13,184 bases of DNA from SKLM01 sp964390305. Lineage in GTDB: Bacteria > Chloroflexota > Anaerolineae > B4-G1. The translations under genes were made by a program, and so were the position numbers. This document shows, in pieces, positions 6,345 to 13,184 of the stretch (position 1 is its first letter; each line of letters begins with the position of its first letter). Below the pieces are notes generated by a model, which saw only the letters and a program-made list of their open reading frames with translations, searched no databases and was not told the DNA's origin. The stretch spans positions 1 through 13,184 of the forward strand of contig CAYMHT010000074.1 of assembly GCA_964390305.1 (NCBI GenBank), given 5' to 3'.

Positions 6345-7909
6345 TCACATCCGTTCTGGGGCGGTGACGCCCAGGAGGCTCAGGGCCTGGGCAAGGGTCA
6401 GCCGGGCCGCCCGCGCCAGCGTCAGCCGGGCCTGCGTCCGCTCCGGCGCCTCCTCCGCCACGACGCGACAGTCGCGGTAGAATGCGTGGAAATCCGAGGC
6501 GAGCTCTTTCGCATAGAAGGTGAGACGGTGTGGTGCGCGCTGGTCTGCGGCGTGGGCCACCACCTCCGGCAGCTCCAGCATCTTCCGGATCAGGGCTTGC
6601 TCGCTCGAGTGGGTGAGCAGGGAGACATCCCCCCGCTGGTCCGTGTCCCAGCCCTGCTCGGCGGCGTAGCGCAGGATGCTGCAGATGCGGGCGTGCGCAT
6701 ACTGCACGTAGTAGACGGGGTTCTTCTCCGACTGCTCCACGGCCAGGTCGAGATCGAAGTCGATGGTCGCGTCGACAGTGCGGGTCAGAAGCAGGAAGCG
6801 GATCGGGTCCGGGCCCACCTCGTCGATCAGCTCTCGCAGCGTGACGAACTCGCCAGCGCGCCTCGACATGCGCACGTGCTCAGCCCCGCGCCTCAGGTTG
6901 ACCATCTGGTAGAGGATGATCTCCACCCGGTCGCGGTCCAGCCCCAGCGCTTTGGCTGCCGCCTTGACCCGGGGCACGTCTCCGTGGTGGTCCGCTCCCC
7001 ACACGTATATCGCGCGATCAAACCCCCGCTCGACCAGCTTGTTCCATACGTAGGCGATGTCGGAGGCCAGATACGTCGGGCGCTCATCCGGGTTCGGGAT
7101 CACCTCCGGCGAGCGAATCACGACGGCGTCCTCGTCCAGGTCCGGGCACGTGAACCAGACGGCCCCCGCCCGTTCTGTGATATAGCCGTCTTCCCGCAGC
7201 TTCTGCAGGACCTGGTCGAACAGGCCGGACTCGTAGAGGCTTCTCTCGTGGAACCAGGTATCAAAAGTCACCCTCAGCGCCGCCAGATCCGCGCGCGCTT
7301 GGTGGAGGACGCGCTCGATACCCAGTTCCCCCAGGGCTCGAATCGCCTCCTGTCGGTCCGTCAGGAGGTACCGGCGGCCGTACTGCCGGGCGATCTCCTC
7401 CGCTATGTCCGCGACGTAGTCGCCGTGGTAGCCGTCCTCGGGGAAGGGCTCGTCCTCGCCCAGCACCTCGGCGTACCGGGCGTAGAGGCTCTCGCCGAAC
7501 TTGCGCACCTGGGACCCCGCGTCGTTGACGTAGTACTCGCGTTCGACCTCAAAGCCAGCGGCGTCCAGGACGCTGGCAAGCACGTCCCCGATCACAGCGT
7601 TTCGTGTAGAGCCGACGGTGATCGGCCCGGTCGGGTTAGCGCTCACGAACTCGACCTGGACGCGGGCGCCTTTGCCCAGGTCCACGCTGCCCCATGCCTC
7701 GCCCGCATCGAGGACGACCCCAGCCTGGGCCGCCAGCCACGAGGCGTCGAGCGTCAGGTTGATGTACCCGGGGCCCGCCACNNNNNNNNNNNNNNNNNNN
7801 NNNNNNNNNNNNNNNNNNNNNNNNNNNNNNNNNNNNNNNNNNNNNNNNNNNNNNNNNNNNNNNNNNNNNNNNNNNNNNNNNCAATCTGGTCATGAATCAA
7901 GGCTGTCAA
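6345..7909 (-). CDS. argS: Arginyl-tRNA synthetase (interrupted by an assembly gap)
   Basis: ArgRS charges tRNA-Arg with arginine. The visible body (6345-7781, 478 residues) opens with VAGPGYINLTLDASWL, which normally lies near residue 80. It contains VEFVSANPTGP, REYYVNDAGSQVRKFGESLY and WGADHHGDVPRVKAA (about 261-275). EHVRMSRRAGEFVTLREL (about 301-317) stands in the KMSKS loop, and NPVYYVQYAHARICSILR opens the anticodon-binding helices. The HIGH signature position reads TVGS instead of HVGH. Across the 100-N gap, a TTG at 7909 preceded by AGGAG opens a frame reading MTALIHDQI, a plausible ArgRS N-terminus 24 bp after add. About 70 codons are missing, so the true gap is probably nearer 200 than 100 bp. 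The start is inferred; the body is certain. Confidence 0.9.
7782..7881. other. Assembly gap (100 N)
   Basis: There are exactly 100 undetermined bases, the conventional placeholder for a scaffold gap of unknown length. It falls inside argS. The flanking argS pieces suggest that the missing sequence is about 70 codons, that is, longer than 100 bp. Confidence 0.98.
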
Positions 7910-7933
7910 GACACTCTCCTGTCGATGGTCTGC

Positions 7934-9040
7934 TCACCGGTGAGGCCGGACGGCTGGTGTTTCGTCGCCCAGCTGCAGCTCCCTTCGGAACCAGGATGCC
8001 ATGCGCTTCCGCTCCTCTGGGGGTTGAAAGGAAGCCTCTGCTGCGGTGACGATCGTCTGCTTGATCTGATCCACGCTGATTCTCATCGCCGACACCGCTA
8101 CCCAGTACTCGTCCGTGAGGGTCGTGTCGCTGACACTCGGGTCATCGGTGTTGATCGAAACCAGGAGCTTGAGTCCCAGCATAGCGGGCAGAGGGTGACG
8201 CCAGACATCGCGCACCACACCCGTCTGCACGTTGCTTGTTGGGCAAACCTCCAGCGCCACATTCCGTTCTCGAATCAGCTGTACCACGTCCGGGTCCTCG
8301 ACGCATCGCACCCCGTGTCCGATTCGCTCTGCCTCCAGATCCTCGACGGCCTCCCTGATGTTCGCCGGCGTCCCGACCTCGCCGGCGTGCACGGTGGTGT
8401 GTAACCCCTGAGCCCGTGCCTCACGAAAGAGTTCGCTGAAGCGAGACGCCGGATATCTCTCCTCGTCACCGGCCAGATCCAGGCCCACGATGCCTTCGTC
8501 GCGCTGTGCCAGAGCGACCTGAGCGAGCTCGGACGCGGTCCTCATACGCTCCTCTCGCCCGATCTGGACGATGAGGGCCGTACGAATGTCGTGGCCCAGC
8601 TGAGCGTCAGAGACCGCCTCGCACACCCAATGGGAAACCGCATCCAGGGGGAAGCCCTGCGCACGGGCCAGCGCCACGGGGTTGAAGCGCAGCTCCAGGT
8701 ACTTGACGTTGTCGTCAGCCGCATCGGCCACCGCTTCGTACGCCACCCGCTGCACAGCCTCTCTCGTCGGGTAGAAGCGCCGCAGGAACTCGAATTTCTC
8801 CAGGAAGCGCCGGTAGTCTGGCGCCTGGCCGGTCACCGTCGCAAGCGGGCGAAGATCCTCGATGGCGTAGCCGGGCAGGTCAATGTTGTGTTCCTGTGCA
8901 ATCTCGGCCAGCGTGCGAAGCCGGAGTGAGCCTTCGAGATGGCGGTGAAGGTCGATCTTCGGCAGGGCACGCAGCCGGGACTTTGTGTCGTCAATCTTCA
9001 GCCTCGCTCTTACCTCTCGGCTCTCTCCTTGAGAATCCAT
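7934..9040 (-). CDS. add: Adenosine deaminase family protein
   Basis: A metal-dependent hydrolase of 368 residues, predicted to convert adenosine to inosine in purine salvage. Numbered from the ATG at 9040, KIDLHRHLEGSLR carries the zinc histidines H32 and H34. HAGEVG carries H218 and the catalytic E221, RIGHGVR gives H242, and SINTDDP gives the metal-binding D299 and neighbouring D300. All catalytic positions of the family are present. A TTG six bases upstream (9046) is an alternative start. Either start overlaps the upstream membrane-protein gene by more than 30 bp, so later non-ATG starts cannot be excluded. The same fold also occurs in adenine and aminodeoxyfutalosine deaminases, so the exact substrate is inferred. 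It lies 24 bp before argS. Confidence 0.88.
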   Translation of the reverse strand: MDSQGESREVRARLKIDDTKSRLRALPKIDLHRHLEGSLRLRTLAEIAQEHNIDLPGYAIEDLRPLATVTGQAPDYRRFLEKFEFLRRFYPTREAVQRVAYEAVADAADDNVKYLELRFNPVALARAQGFPLDAVSHWVCEAVSDAQLGHDIRTALIVQIGREERMRTASELAQVALAQRDEGIVGLDLAGDEERYPASRFSELFREARAQGLHTTVHAGEVGTPANIREAVEDLEAERIGHGVRCVEDPDVVQLIRERNVALEVCPTSNVQTGVVRDVWRHPLPAMLGLKLLVSINTDDPSVSDTTLTDEYWVAVSAMRISVDQIKQTIVTAAEASFQPPEERKRMASWFRRELQLGDETPAVRPHR

Positions 9041-9351
9041 CCCCAATAATACCAGACGAGCAGGAGAGCGATCGTAGCTCCCACCGCCAGAGGAATGTGA
9101 AACGTCACCAACGCAAACCAGGGCTTCAAGAGGACGGGCAGTGCGCGTTCGGGCGCCAGATGGGCCGCGCTCCGGACGGCCTCACTCATCGCCGCGATGA
9201 TGATGTATCCATTCGCCACCCAGAACCAGCGGGAATGATCCGCTTTCTTGGCCACGGCATTCAGCCGCTGGCTCAGCGTGGAGAAGATCAGCGTCAGATA
9301 GACGATAGCCACCAGGCCGATGGGGCTCAAAGGAGCCGTAACGACGAGCAT
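9010..9351 (-). CDS. Small three-helix membrane protein, second of a pair
   Basis: A 113-residue protein of no family I recognise. It has three hydrophobic segments: about 10-27 (IGLVAIVYLTLIFSTL), 42-60 (FWVANGYIIIAAM) and 79-107 (ALVTFHIPLAVGATI then LLVWYYWGWIL). Basic or polar stretches lie between them, and it ends KERAER. The ATG at 9351 shares its A with the TAA stop of the preceding gene (TAATG), which implies translational coupling and a joint role, perhaps one membrane complex. The frame stays open upstream, but that part is antisense-like overlap with the preceding gene. Its 3' end overlaps the start of add by about 31 bp. It sits downstream of a winged-helix regulator and a KaiC-like ATPase, so a part in that cassette is likely. 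The function is unknown. Confidence 0.75.
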   Translation of the reverse strand: MLVVTAPLSPIGLVAIVYLTLIFSTLSQRLNAVAKKADHSRWFWVANGYIIIAAMSEAVRSAAHLAPERALPVLLKPWFALVTFHIPLAVGATIALLLVWYYWGWILKERAER

Positions 9352-9647
9352 TATCGCTCTCCCGTCATGAGCCTGGCCAGACGGCTGCTGAACAGGAAGA
9401 GCAGGACGCCTCCACCGAACAGGAGCGAGTCCGGGGCTGGATGCCCGACGAAATCGGGGTTGTCTAGAAGGTACCAGGTTGCACCGCTCAACAGGAGCAC
9501 GCTTGGAACGAGCAAGAAACGGTGCCCGACGCGCTGACCCGATGCCCTCTCGTAGAAGCCGGCGATCCGCCATAGGAAGAACAACAACGCGCCGATGGCG
9601 ACCCACGCGTAGACGGCCAGGATCTGTTTCACAACCTCAACCAGCAT
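9351..9647 (-). CDS. Small three-helix membrane protein, first of a pair
   Basis: A 98-residue protein of no family I recognise. Hydrophobic segments are at about 7-29 (ILAVYAWVAIGALLFFLW), 44-61 (FLLVPSVLLLSGATWYLL) and 74-90 (LLFGGGVLLFLFSS), with Arg-rich connections (FYERASGQRVGHR; RLARLMTGER at the end). The ATG at 9647 is preceded by a purine-rich GAGAGA. A longer frame runs upstream towards 9749 but would overlap the end of the KaiC-like gene and lacks hydrophobic or conserved character, so this start is preferred. The stop and the next start overlap as TAATG. A 76-bp gap with two hairpins separates it from the KaiC-like gene. Confidence 0.72.
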   Translation of the reverse strand: MLVEVVKQILAVYAWVAIGALLFFLWRIAGFYERASGQRVGHRFLLVPSVLLLSGATWYLLDNPDFVGHPAPDSLLFGGGVLLFLFSSRLARLMTGER

Positions 9648-9678
9648 GTCTGATCTCTCTCGTGGGAGCTGTAATGCT

Positions 9679-9723
9679 CGGGGACCCATCGACCCCGTGA
9701 CCGGCTGGACGGAACAGCCAGTC
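9679..9723 (-). promoter_or_regulatory. Two hairpins between the KaiC-like and membrane-protein genes
   Basis: Directly after the TAA of the KaiC-like gene, a 9-bp stem (GACTGGCTG with CAGCCGGTC, one G.U) closes a 7-base loop (9699-9723). A second, weaker stem CGGGG/CCCCG follows (9679-9697). No U run follows either, so simple termination is unlikely; messenger stabilisation or attenuation between the soluble and membrane genes is possible. Confidence 0.4.
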
Positions 9724-10485
9724 TTACCGTTGGACAAACGCCTGCACAAACGAGTCGGCCATCCGCCGTGGGCTGCCGCTCATAATGCCCTCGCGCCCCT
9801 CAAATGGGGCCAGAATCTCCAGGCCCCGCGAGGTGATCTCGCACTGGCGAATGCCCTTGTCGTGGTCGCTGCCGCGCATCTTGAGCACCAGCAGGGCTTT
9901 GCGCACCGCGCTCTCGATCTCGACGTAGCGGAGCAGGATGTAGCTATCCACCATGAAGGCGAAGGTATCGTCCGACCCGTTGGCATCCCCCAGGAGCGCC
10001 ATGCTCTCCCGTGTGAGCACAGCGGTCAGACCTTCGCGCTTCAGGCTGTTGACGAAGCCGTACGTGGTGCGCCGTAGATCCGACGGCTTCTCTCCGAGGC
10101 GTTCGAAGTGAGACAGGCTGTCGACGAGGATCCGCTTGGCCTCGATCTCTCGCACCAACTGCTCGATGCGTCCGCCGACCTCCTCCAGCCCCGCCTTGCC
10201 AACCTCCGGGCTGGTCATGACCACCCGCAGCTTTCGGTCGCGCTCCAGCTGCCGGAAGTCCCAGCCGAAGCTGGCCGCATCGCGGTAGTACTGCTGGGGA
10301 AACTCCTCGAACGTCAGGATCACACCAGGTTCGTCGTGGGCGACAATGCCGTGATAGATGAATTGCATCCCCAGGGTGGTCTTGCCCGTTCCAGGCGCGC
10401 CCTCGACCAGGTTGGCGGTTTGCGGGACGAAACCGCCCTTCAGCATATCGTCAAGACCGGGGATGCCCGTTTTCACTCGTTTCAT
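9724..10485 (-). CDS. KaiC/RAD55-like RecA-superfamily ATPase, single domain
   Basis: A 253-residue single-domain member of the KaiC-like ATPases. It opens MKRVKTGIPGLDDMLKGGF, the family's standard start. Walker A is GAPGTGKTT (29-37), the paired catalytic glutamates are in TFEEFP (E60, E61), Walker B is RILVDSL (118-124), and LLVLKMRGSDHDKGIRQCEI (199-217) is the conserved KxRGSxHD segment. It has one ATPase domain, unlike the duplicated clock KaiC. No kaiA or kaiB is nearby, so this is not evidence for a circadian clock. Such proteins are regarded as signalling ATPases. The ATG at 10485 has GGAGGG at good spacing; an upstream extension to 10590 would overlap the regulator gene and is not family-like. 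It follows the winged-helix gene by 34 bp. Confidence 0.9.
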   Translation of the reverse strand: MKRVKTGIPGLDDMLKGGFVPQTANLVEGAPGTGKTTLGMQFIYHGIVAHDEPGVILTFEEFPQQYYRDAASFGWDFRQLERDRKLRVVMTSPEVGKAGLEEVGGRIEQLVREIEAKRILVDSLSHFERLGEKPSDLRRTTYGFVNSLKREGLTAVLTRESMALLGDANGSDDTFAFMVDSYILLRYVEIESAVRKALLVLKMRGSDHDKGIRQCEITSRGLEILAPFEGREGIMSGSPRRMADSFVQAFVQR

Positions 10486-10519
10486 CGAAGCCCTCCGCCT
10501 TCTCGCCAGTCCGAAGCCT

Positions 10520-10897
10520 TCACGGGCTGCCCCGAATAATGTGGTAGATTGCCTTAACCCGGAACTGGCGGTCGTCGGAGGCCTCCACAAACTCGTCGAG
10601 AAGCTCTCTCATCTCGGGATCACCAGTGAGGGAATACACGGTCATATCCCCAAGCTTGTCAGCCTCCAGCACGCCGCTCTCGGCCAGCTCGGCCAGGTCT
10701 TTGCGGATCGCCTCGTCGGTCCGGCCGGCATAGCGTGCGATGTTCTCGGCCGTGTCTGTCGTGTAGGGATTCTCGTGAAAAAAGCGAATGAGGTCCCATT
10801 TGACAAATGAATCAATCGTCTTACGCAGGAACTCGAGCAAGCGGGGGTCCATGTCGGCCATGAGCCGGCCTGTCAGGTCCATTCCCAACTCATCCAT
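10520..10897 (-). CDS. Winged-helix DNA-binding regulator
   Basis: A 125-residue protein with an N-terminal helix (LLEFLRKTIDSFVKWDLIRF, about 20-39). A helix-turn-helix follows (TAENIARYAGRTDEAIRKDL, 49-68), then the recognition-helix end and wing (LAESGVLEADKLGDMTVYSL, 71-90). The tail (DDRQFRVKAIYHIIRGSP) is basic. It probably binds DNA and may control the KaiC-like gene 34 bp downstream; that partnership is inferred from position. The ATG at 10897 follows a purine-rich AGAGGGAG; a second in-frame ATG five codons later is also possible. The 82-bp gap to secA holds a short inverted repeat (GCGTC, TGGC, GACGC at 10914-10927) near the ribosome binding site, a possible autoregulatory site. Confidence 0.78.
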   Translation of the reverse strand: MDELGMDLTGRLMADMDPRLLEFLRKTIDSFVKWDLIRFFHENPYTTDTAENIARYAGRTDEAIRKDLAELAESGVLEADKLGDMTVYSLTGDPEMRELLDEFVEASDDRQFRVKAIYHIIRGSP

Positions 10898-10979
10898 ATC
10901 TCCCTCTCCGTCTGCGTCTGGCGACGCGTTGTCTCAGCTTGGTTCGATTCGGCCTGATCGGCCTCGGTCAGGGGTCGGA

Positions 10980-13184
10980 CTAGGCCATCTCGGATGATCG
11001 CGCTGCCGCAGCGCGGGCGCGTCTTGCTTGCTCATCCTTTCGCATGTGGCAGTGTTTATACTTCTTGCCACTGCCACACCAGCACGGGTCATTCCGCCCA
11101 AGTTCGCAGTCCGGACGTACGTCCTGAGCCTGCGCTCCTTGGGCCTGCCTCGCTCCACTCCGTCTGCGCGACCTCGTCGCCTGCGCCACACCGGGCCTCC
11201 TCGCCTGCGGCCGACCGGCGTGGAGCGGTGGCTGTTTCGTCGCTGTCACAAGCTCCTTGGGGAGTAGATAGACCGATCGTGCCACCCGGCGCTCGACGTT
11301 TTCCAGGAGGCTCTGGTACATCTCGTGCGCCTCTTTGCGATAGGCTACCAGGGGGTTCTGCTGACCGTAAGCTCGCAGCCCGATTCCCTCACGCAGGTCA
11401 CCCAGATCCGTGAGATGGCGTACCCAGAGGCTGTCGACGGCCTGCAGCACCAGCTGGCGGTCGCGGAAGATCCGATACGTGTCGACGAAGGCTTGCTCAA
11501 CCGTCGACTGCAGCTGCTCGGGCAGTTGATAGATGGACTGGGCGGCCTGCTCCTCCGCCGTCTCCTCTCCCAGTCGCGCCACCACTTGTCGATACACCTC
11601 GCGCTGGGCCGGATCGCTGCTCTCCGCCAGATCCTGCAGGGACACGTCCTCGCGCACGGCCTGCCGGTAGACCTGACGCCCGACGGCCCGGTTGACCTCC
11701 TCATATGCCCGCGCGGCGACGTCGAAGAGCTCCTCATCGATCTCGGACGGCGTGAGCTCCTCCCAATGGGCCACATCCACGTCTGAACGGATGGGTAGGA
11801 AGGTGCGCAACTCCCCCTGAAGCCCTCGCATGTCCCAGTCTCGCGGATCCGGACCCGGGGTGTGGGCATCGACGACCCGTTCGATCTCATCGCCCACCAT
11901 GCGCAGCACCTGGTCGCGCAGGTCATCGGCCTCCAGCACCTGCCGCCGCTGGTCATAGATGACCGCACGTTGCTTGTTGACCACGTCGTCGAATTCCAGG
12001 ACGTGCTTGCGAATGTCGAAGTTGTATCCCTCGACGCGTTGCTGGGCCGACTCGATGGACTTGTCCAGCCACGCGTGCTCCAGCGGTACGTCTTTCTCCA
12101 CGCCGAGGCGATCCATCATCACCTTGACCCGCTCGCCTCCGAAGCGCTGCATCAGCTCGTCCTCGAGGGAGATGTAGAATCGGGACGAGCCGGGATCGCC
12201 CTGCCGGCCCGAGCGGCCACGCAGCTGGTTGTCGATCCGCCGTGCTTCGTGTCGCTCCGTCCCCAGGACGTGGAGACCGCCAAGGGCGACCACCCGCTCG
12301 CGATCCGCGGCGCAGTCGGCGACAGCCTCAGCCAGGACGTCTACCCACGCTTCGGGGTAAGCCTCTGTTCCGTCCTCGCCGGTCCGCAACAGCTCCAACG
12401 CGTGGTTCCACGCCGCCTGGTCGACCTCCGTCAGGTCATACCCCTCCTTGCGCAGACGCTGGCGGGCCACGCCCTCAGGGTCACCGCCAAGCTTGATGTC
12501 CACGCCGCGACCGGCCATGTTCGTGGCGATCGTCACCGCACCCGACTGACCGGCCTGAGCGATGATCACGGCCTCCTGCTCGTGGTGCTTGGCGTTCAGC
12601 ACCTGGTGCGGAATCCCCCGCCGCTTGAGCATCCGGGACAGCCTCTCCGACGTCTCGATGGCCACGGTGCCAAGCAGGACCGGCCGCTCTGCTTCGTGTA
12701 GTTGTGCGATCTCGTCGACCACGGCTCCGAACTTGGCCCGCTGGTCGGCATAGATCACGTCCTGCAGATCCAGCCGCTTGAAGAATCGACGACCGTCAGA
12801 GCCCGCCGGCTCGTACGTCGTCACTCTCGTGTTCTGGCGTCCGTTCAGCACGCCGGCGAAGGCCACCTCCTCGAGCTCGTCCACGCGACGCTCGCGGGTC
12901 TCCAGGTCTCCGTAGGTGGCTCGATACTCGACGTTTGTGGGGAGCACCACCACGTCCATGTCGTAGATCTTCTGGAACTCCTCTTCCTCCGTCTTCGCCG
13001 TGCCCGTCATGCCGGCCAGTTTGTCGTACATCCGGAAGTAGTTCTGGAACGTGATGGTGGCGTAGGTCAGGCTCTCCCGCTGTACGGTCACGCCCTCCTT
13101 CGCCTCGATCGCCTGGTGAAGCCCCTCGGAGAAGCGCCGCCCGTACATCAGCCGACCGGTGAAGTCGTCGACGATGATCACCTC
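10980..13184 (-). CDS. secA: Preprotein translocase ATPase SecA, C-terminal part (5' end outside window)
   Basis: SecA drives secretory proteins through SecYEG. The visible 734 codons begin at EVIIVDDFTGRLMYGRRFSE, about the middle of the motor, and the frame runs off the window edge. Further motifs are MYDKLAGMTGTAKTEEEEF, then VLNAKHHEQEAVIIAQAG, ATNMAGRGVDIKLGG, and GTERHEARRIDNQLRGRSGR (motif VI). The helical scaffold contains FDDVVNKQRAVIY. LREGIGLRAYGQQNPLVAY precedes an Arg/Ala/Gln-rich linker. The end holds a SEC-C zinc motif C-x-C-x8-C-H (CWCGSGKKYKHCH), followed by an unusual basic Ala/Arg tail. About 50 residues are inserted after VVVLPTN. All the motor motifs visible are intact. 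The next gene starts 82 bp downstream, with no clear terminator between. Confidence 0.97.
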   Translation of the reverse strand, partial: EVIIVDDFTGRLMYGRRFSEGLHQAIEAKEGVTVQRESLTYATITFQNYFRMYDKLAGMTGTAKTEEEEFQKIYDMDVVVLPTNVEYRATYGDLETRERRVDELEEVAFAGVLNGRQNTRVTTYEPAGSDGRRFFKRLDLQDVIYADQRAKFGAVVDEIAQLHEAERPVLLGTVAIETSERLSRMLKRRGIPHQVLNAKHHEQEAVIIAQAGQSGAVTIATNMAGRGVDIKLGGDPEGVARQRLRKEGYDLTEVDQAAWNHALELLRTGEDGTEAYPEAWVDVLAEAVADCAADRERVVALGGLHVLGTERHEARRIDNQLRGRSGRQGDPGSSRFYISLEDELMQRFGGERVKVMMDRLGVEKDVPLEHAWLDKSIESAQQRVEGYNFDIRKHVLEFDDVVNKQRAVIYDQRRQVLEADDLRDQVLRMVGDEIERVVDAHTPGPDPRDWDMRGLQGELRTFLPIRSDVDVAHWEELTPSEIDEELFDVAARAYEEVNRAVGRQVYRQAVREDVSLQDLAESSDPAQREVYRQVVARLGEETAEEQAAQSIYQLPEQLQSTVEQAFVDTYRIFRDRQLVLQAVDSLWVRHLTDLGDLREGIGLRAYGQQNPLVAYRKEAHEMYQSLLENVERRVARSVYLLPKELVTATKQPPLHAGRPQARRPGVAQATRSRRRSGARQAQGAQAQDVRPDCELGRNDPCWCGSGKKYKHCHMRKDEQARRARAAAARSSEMA

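Noticed and set aside
6339..7895. A 518-codon + strand reading frame opposite argS
   Set aside because: It is a GC-rich antisense shadow of argS, runs through the N gap, and has no recognisable domain. The other long + strand frames opposite gcvPA, gcvPB and secA fail in the same way.
9724..10485. Circadian KaiC clock gene
   Set aside because: It has one ATPase domain instead of two, lacks the clock phosphorylation region, and has no kaiA or kaiB neighbours. It is called only as a KaiC-like ATPase.
10953..10972. Terminator after secA
   Set aside because: There is a weak inverted repeat (CCTGA/TCAGG with a mismatch) but no U tract on the minus strand, so it is not called.

Overview
The window looks like a GC-rich (about 60% by eye) bacterial chromosome segment, most plausibly from a Chloroflexota-type organism. 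That assignment is inferred from the flavour of the SecA, ArgRS, dCTP deaminase and VIT/VWA proteins and was not tested by any search. It contains one assembly gap of exactly 100 N (7782-7881).

Layout. A 5'-truncated gene for a secreted VIT/von Willebrand A-type protein runs on the + strand (2-907). It is followed by an array of hairpin-forming tandem repeats (931-1293) with two interleaved unit lengths, 41 and 49 bp. Everything else is on the minus strand and converges on this region, ending at a strong intrinsic terminator (1361-1393). In transcription order (right to left) the genes are: secA (5' end outside the window), a winged-helix regulator, a KaiC/RAD55-like ATPase, two small three-helix membrane proteins, adenosine deaminase (add), arginyl-tRNA synthetase (argS, broken by the gap), dCTP deaminase (dcd), a near-consensus sigma-70 promoter, tRNA-Val(TAC), gcvH, gcvPA, gcvPB and an SRPBCC-family protein.

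How the genes fit together. gcvH, gcvPA and gcvPB encode the lipoyl carrier and the split P-protein of the glycine cleavage system. gcvT and lpd are not in the window. The promoter at 5400-5428 probably makes one transcript carrying tRNA-Val and the gcv genes, which would stop at 1361-1393. add, argS and dcd are housekeeping genes packed with 24-38 bp gaps. The winged-helix, KaiC-like and small membrane genes form a compact cassette of unknown function.

The most unusual object is dcd. The enzyme is interrupted in frame by about 108 residues carrying one LAGLIDADG homing-endonuclease motif, with no intein splice residues and no room for an intein splicing domain. Other points of interest are an ArgRS whose HIGH signature reads TVGS, the two-length hairpin repeat array, and the KaiC-like cassette.
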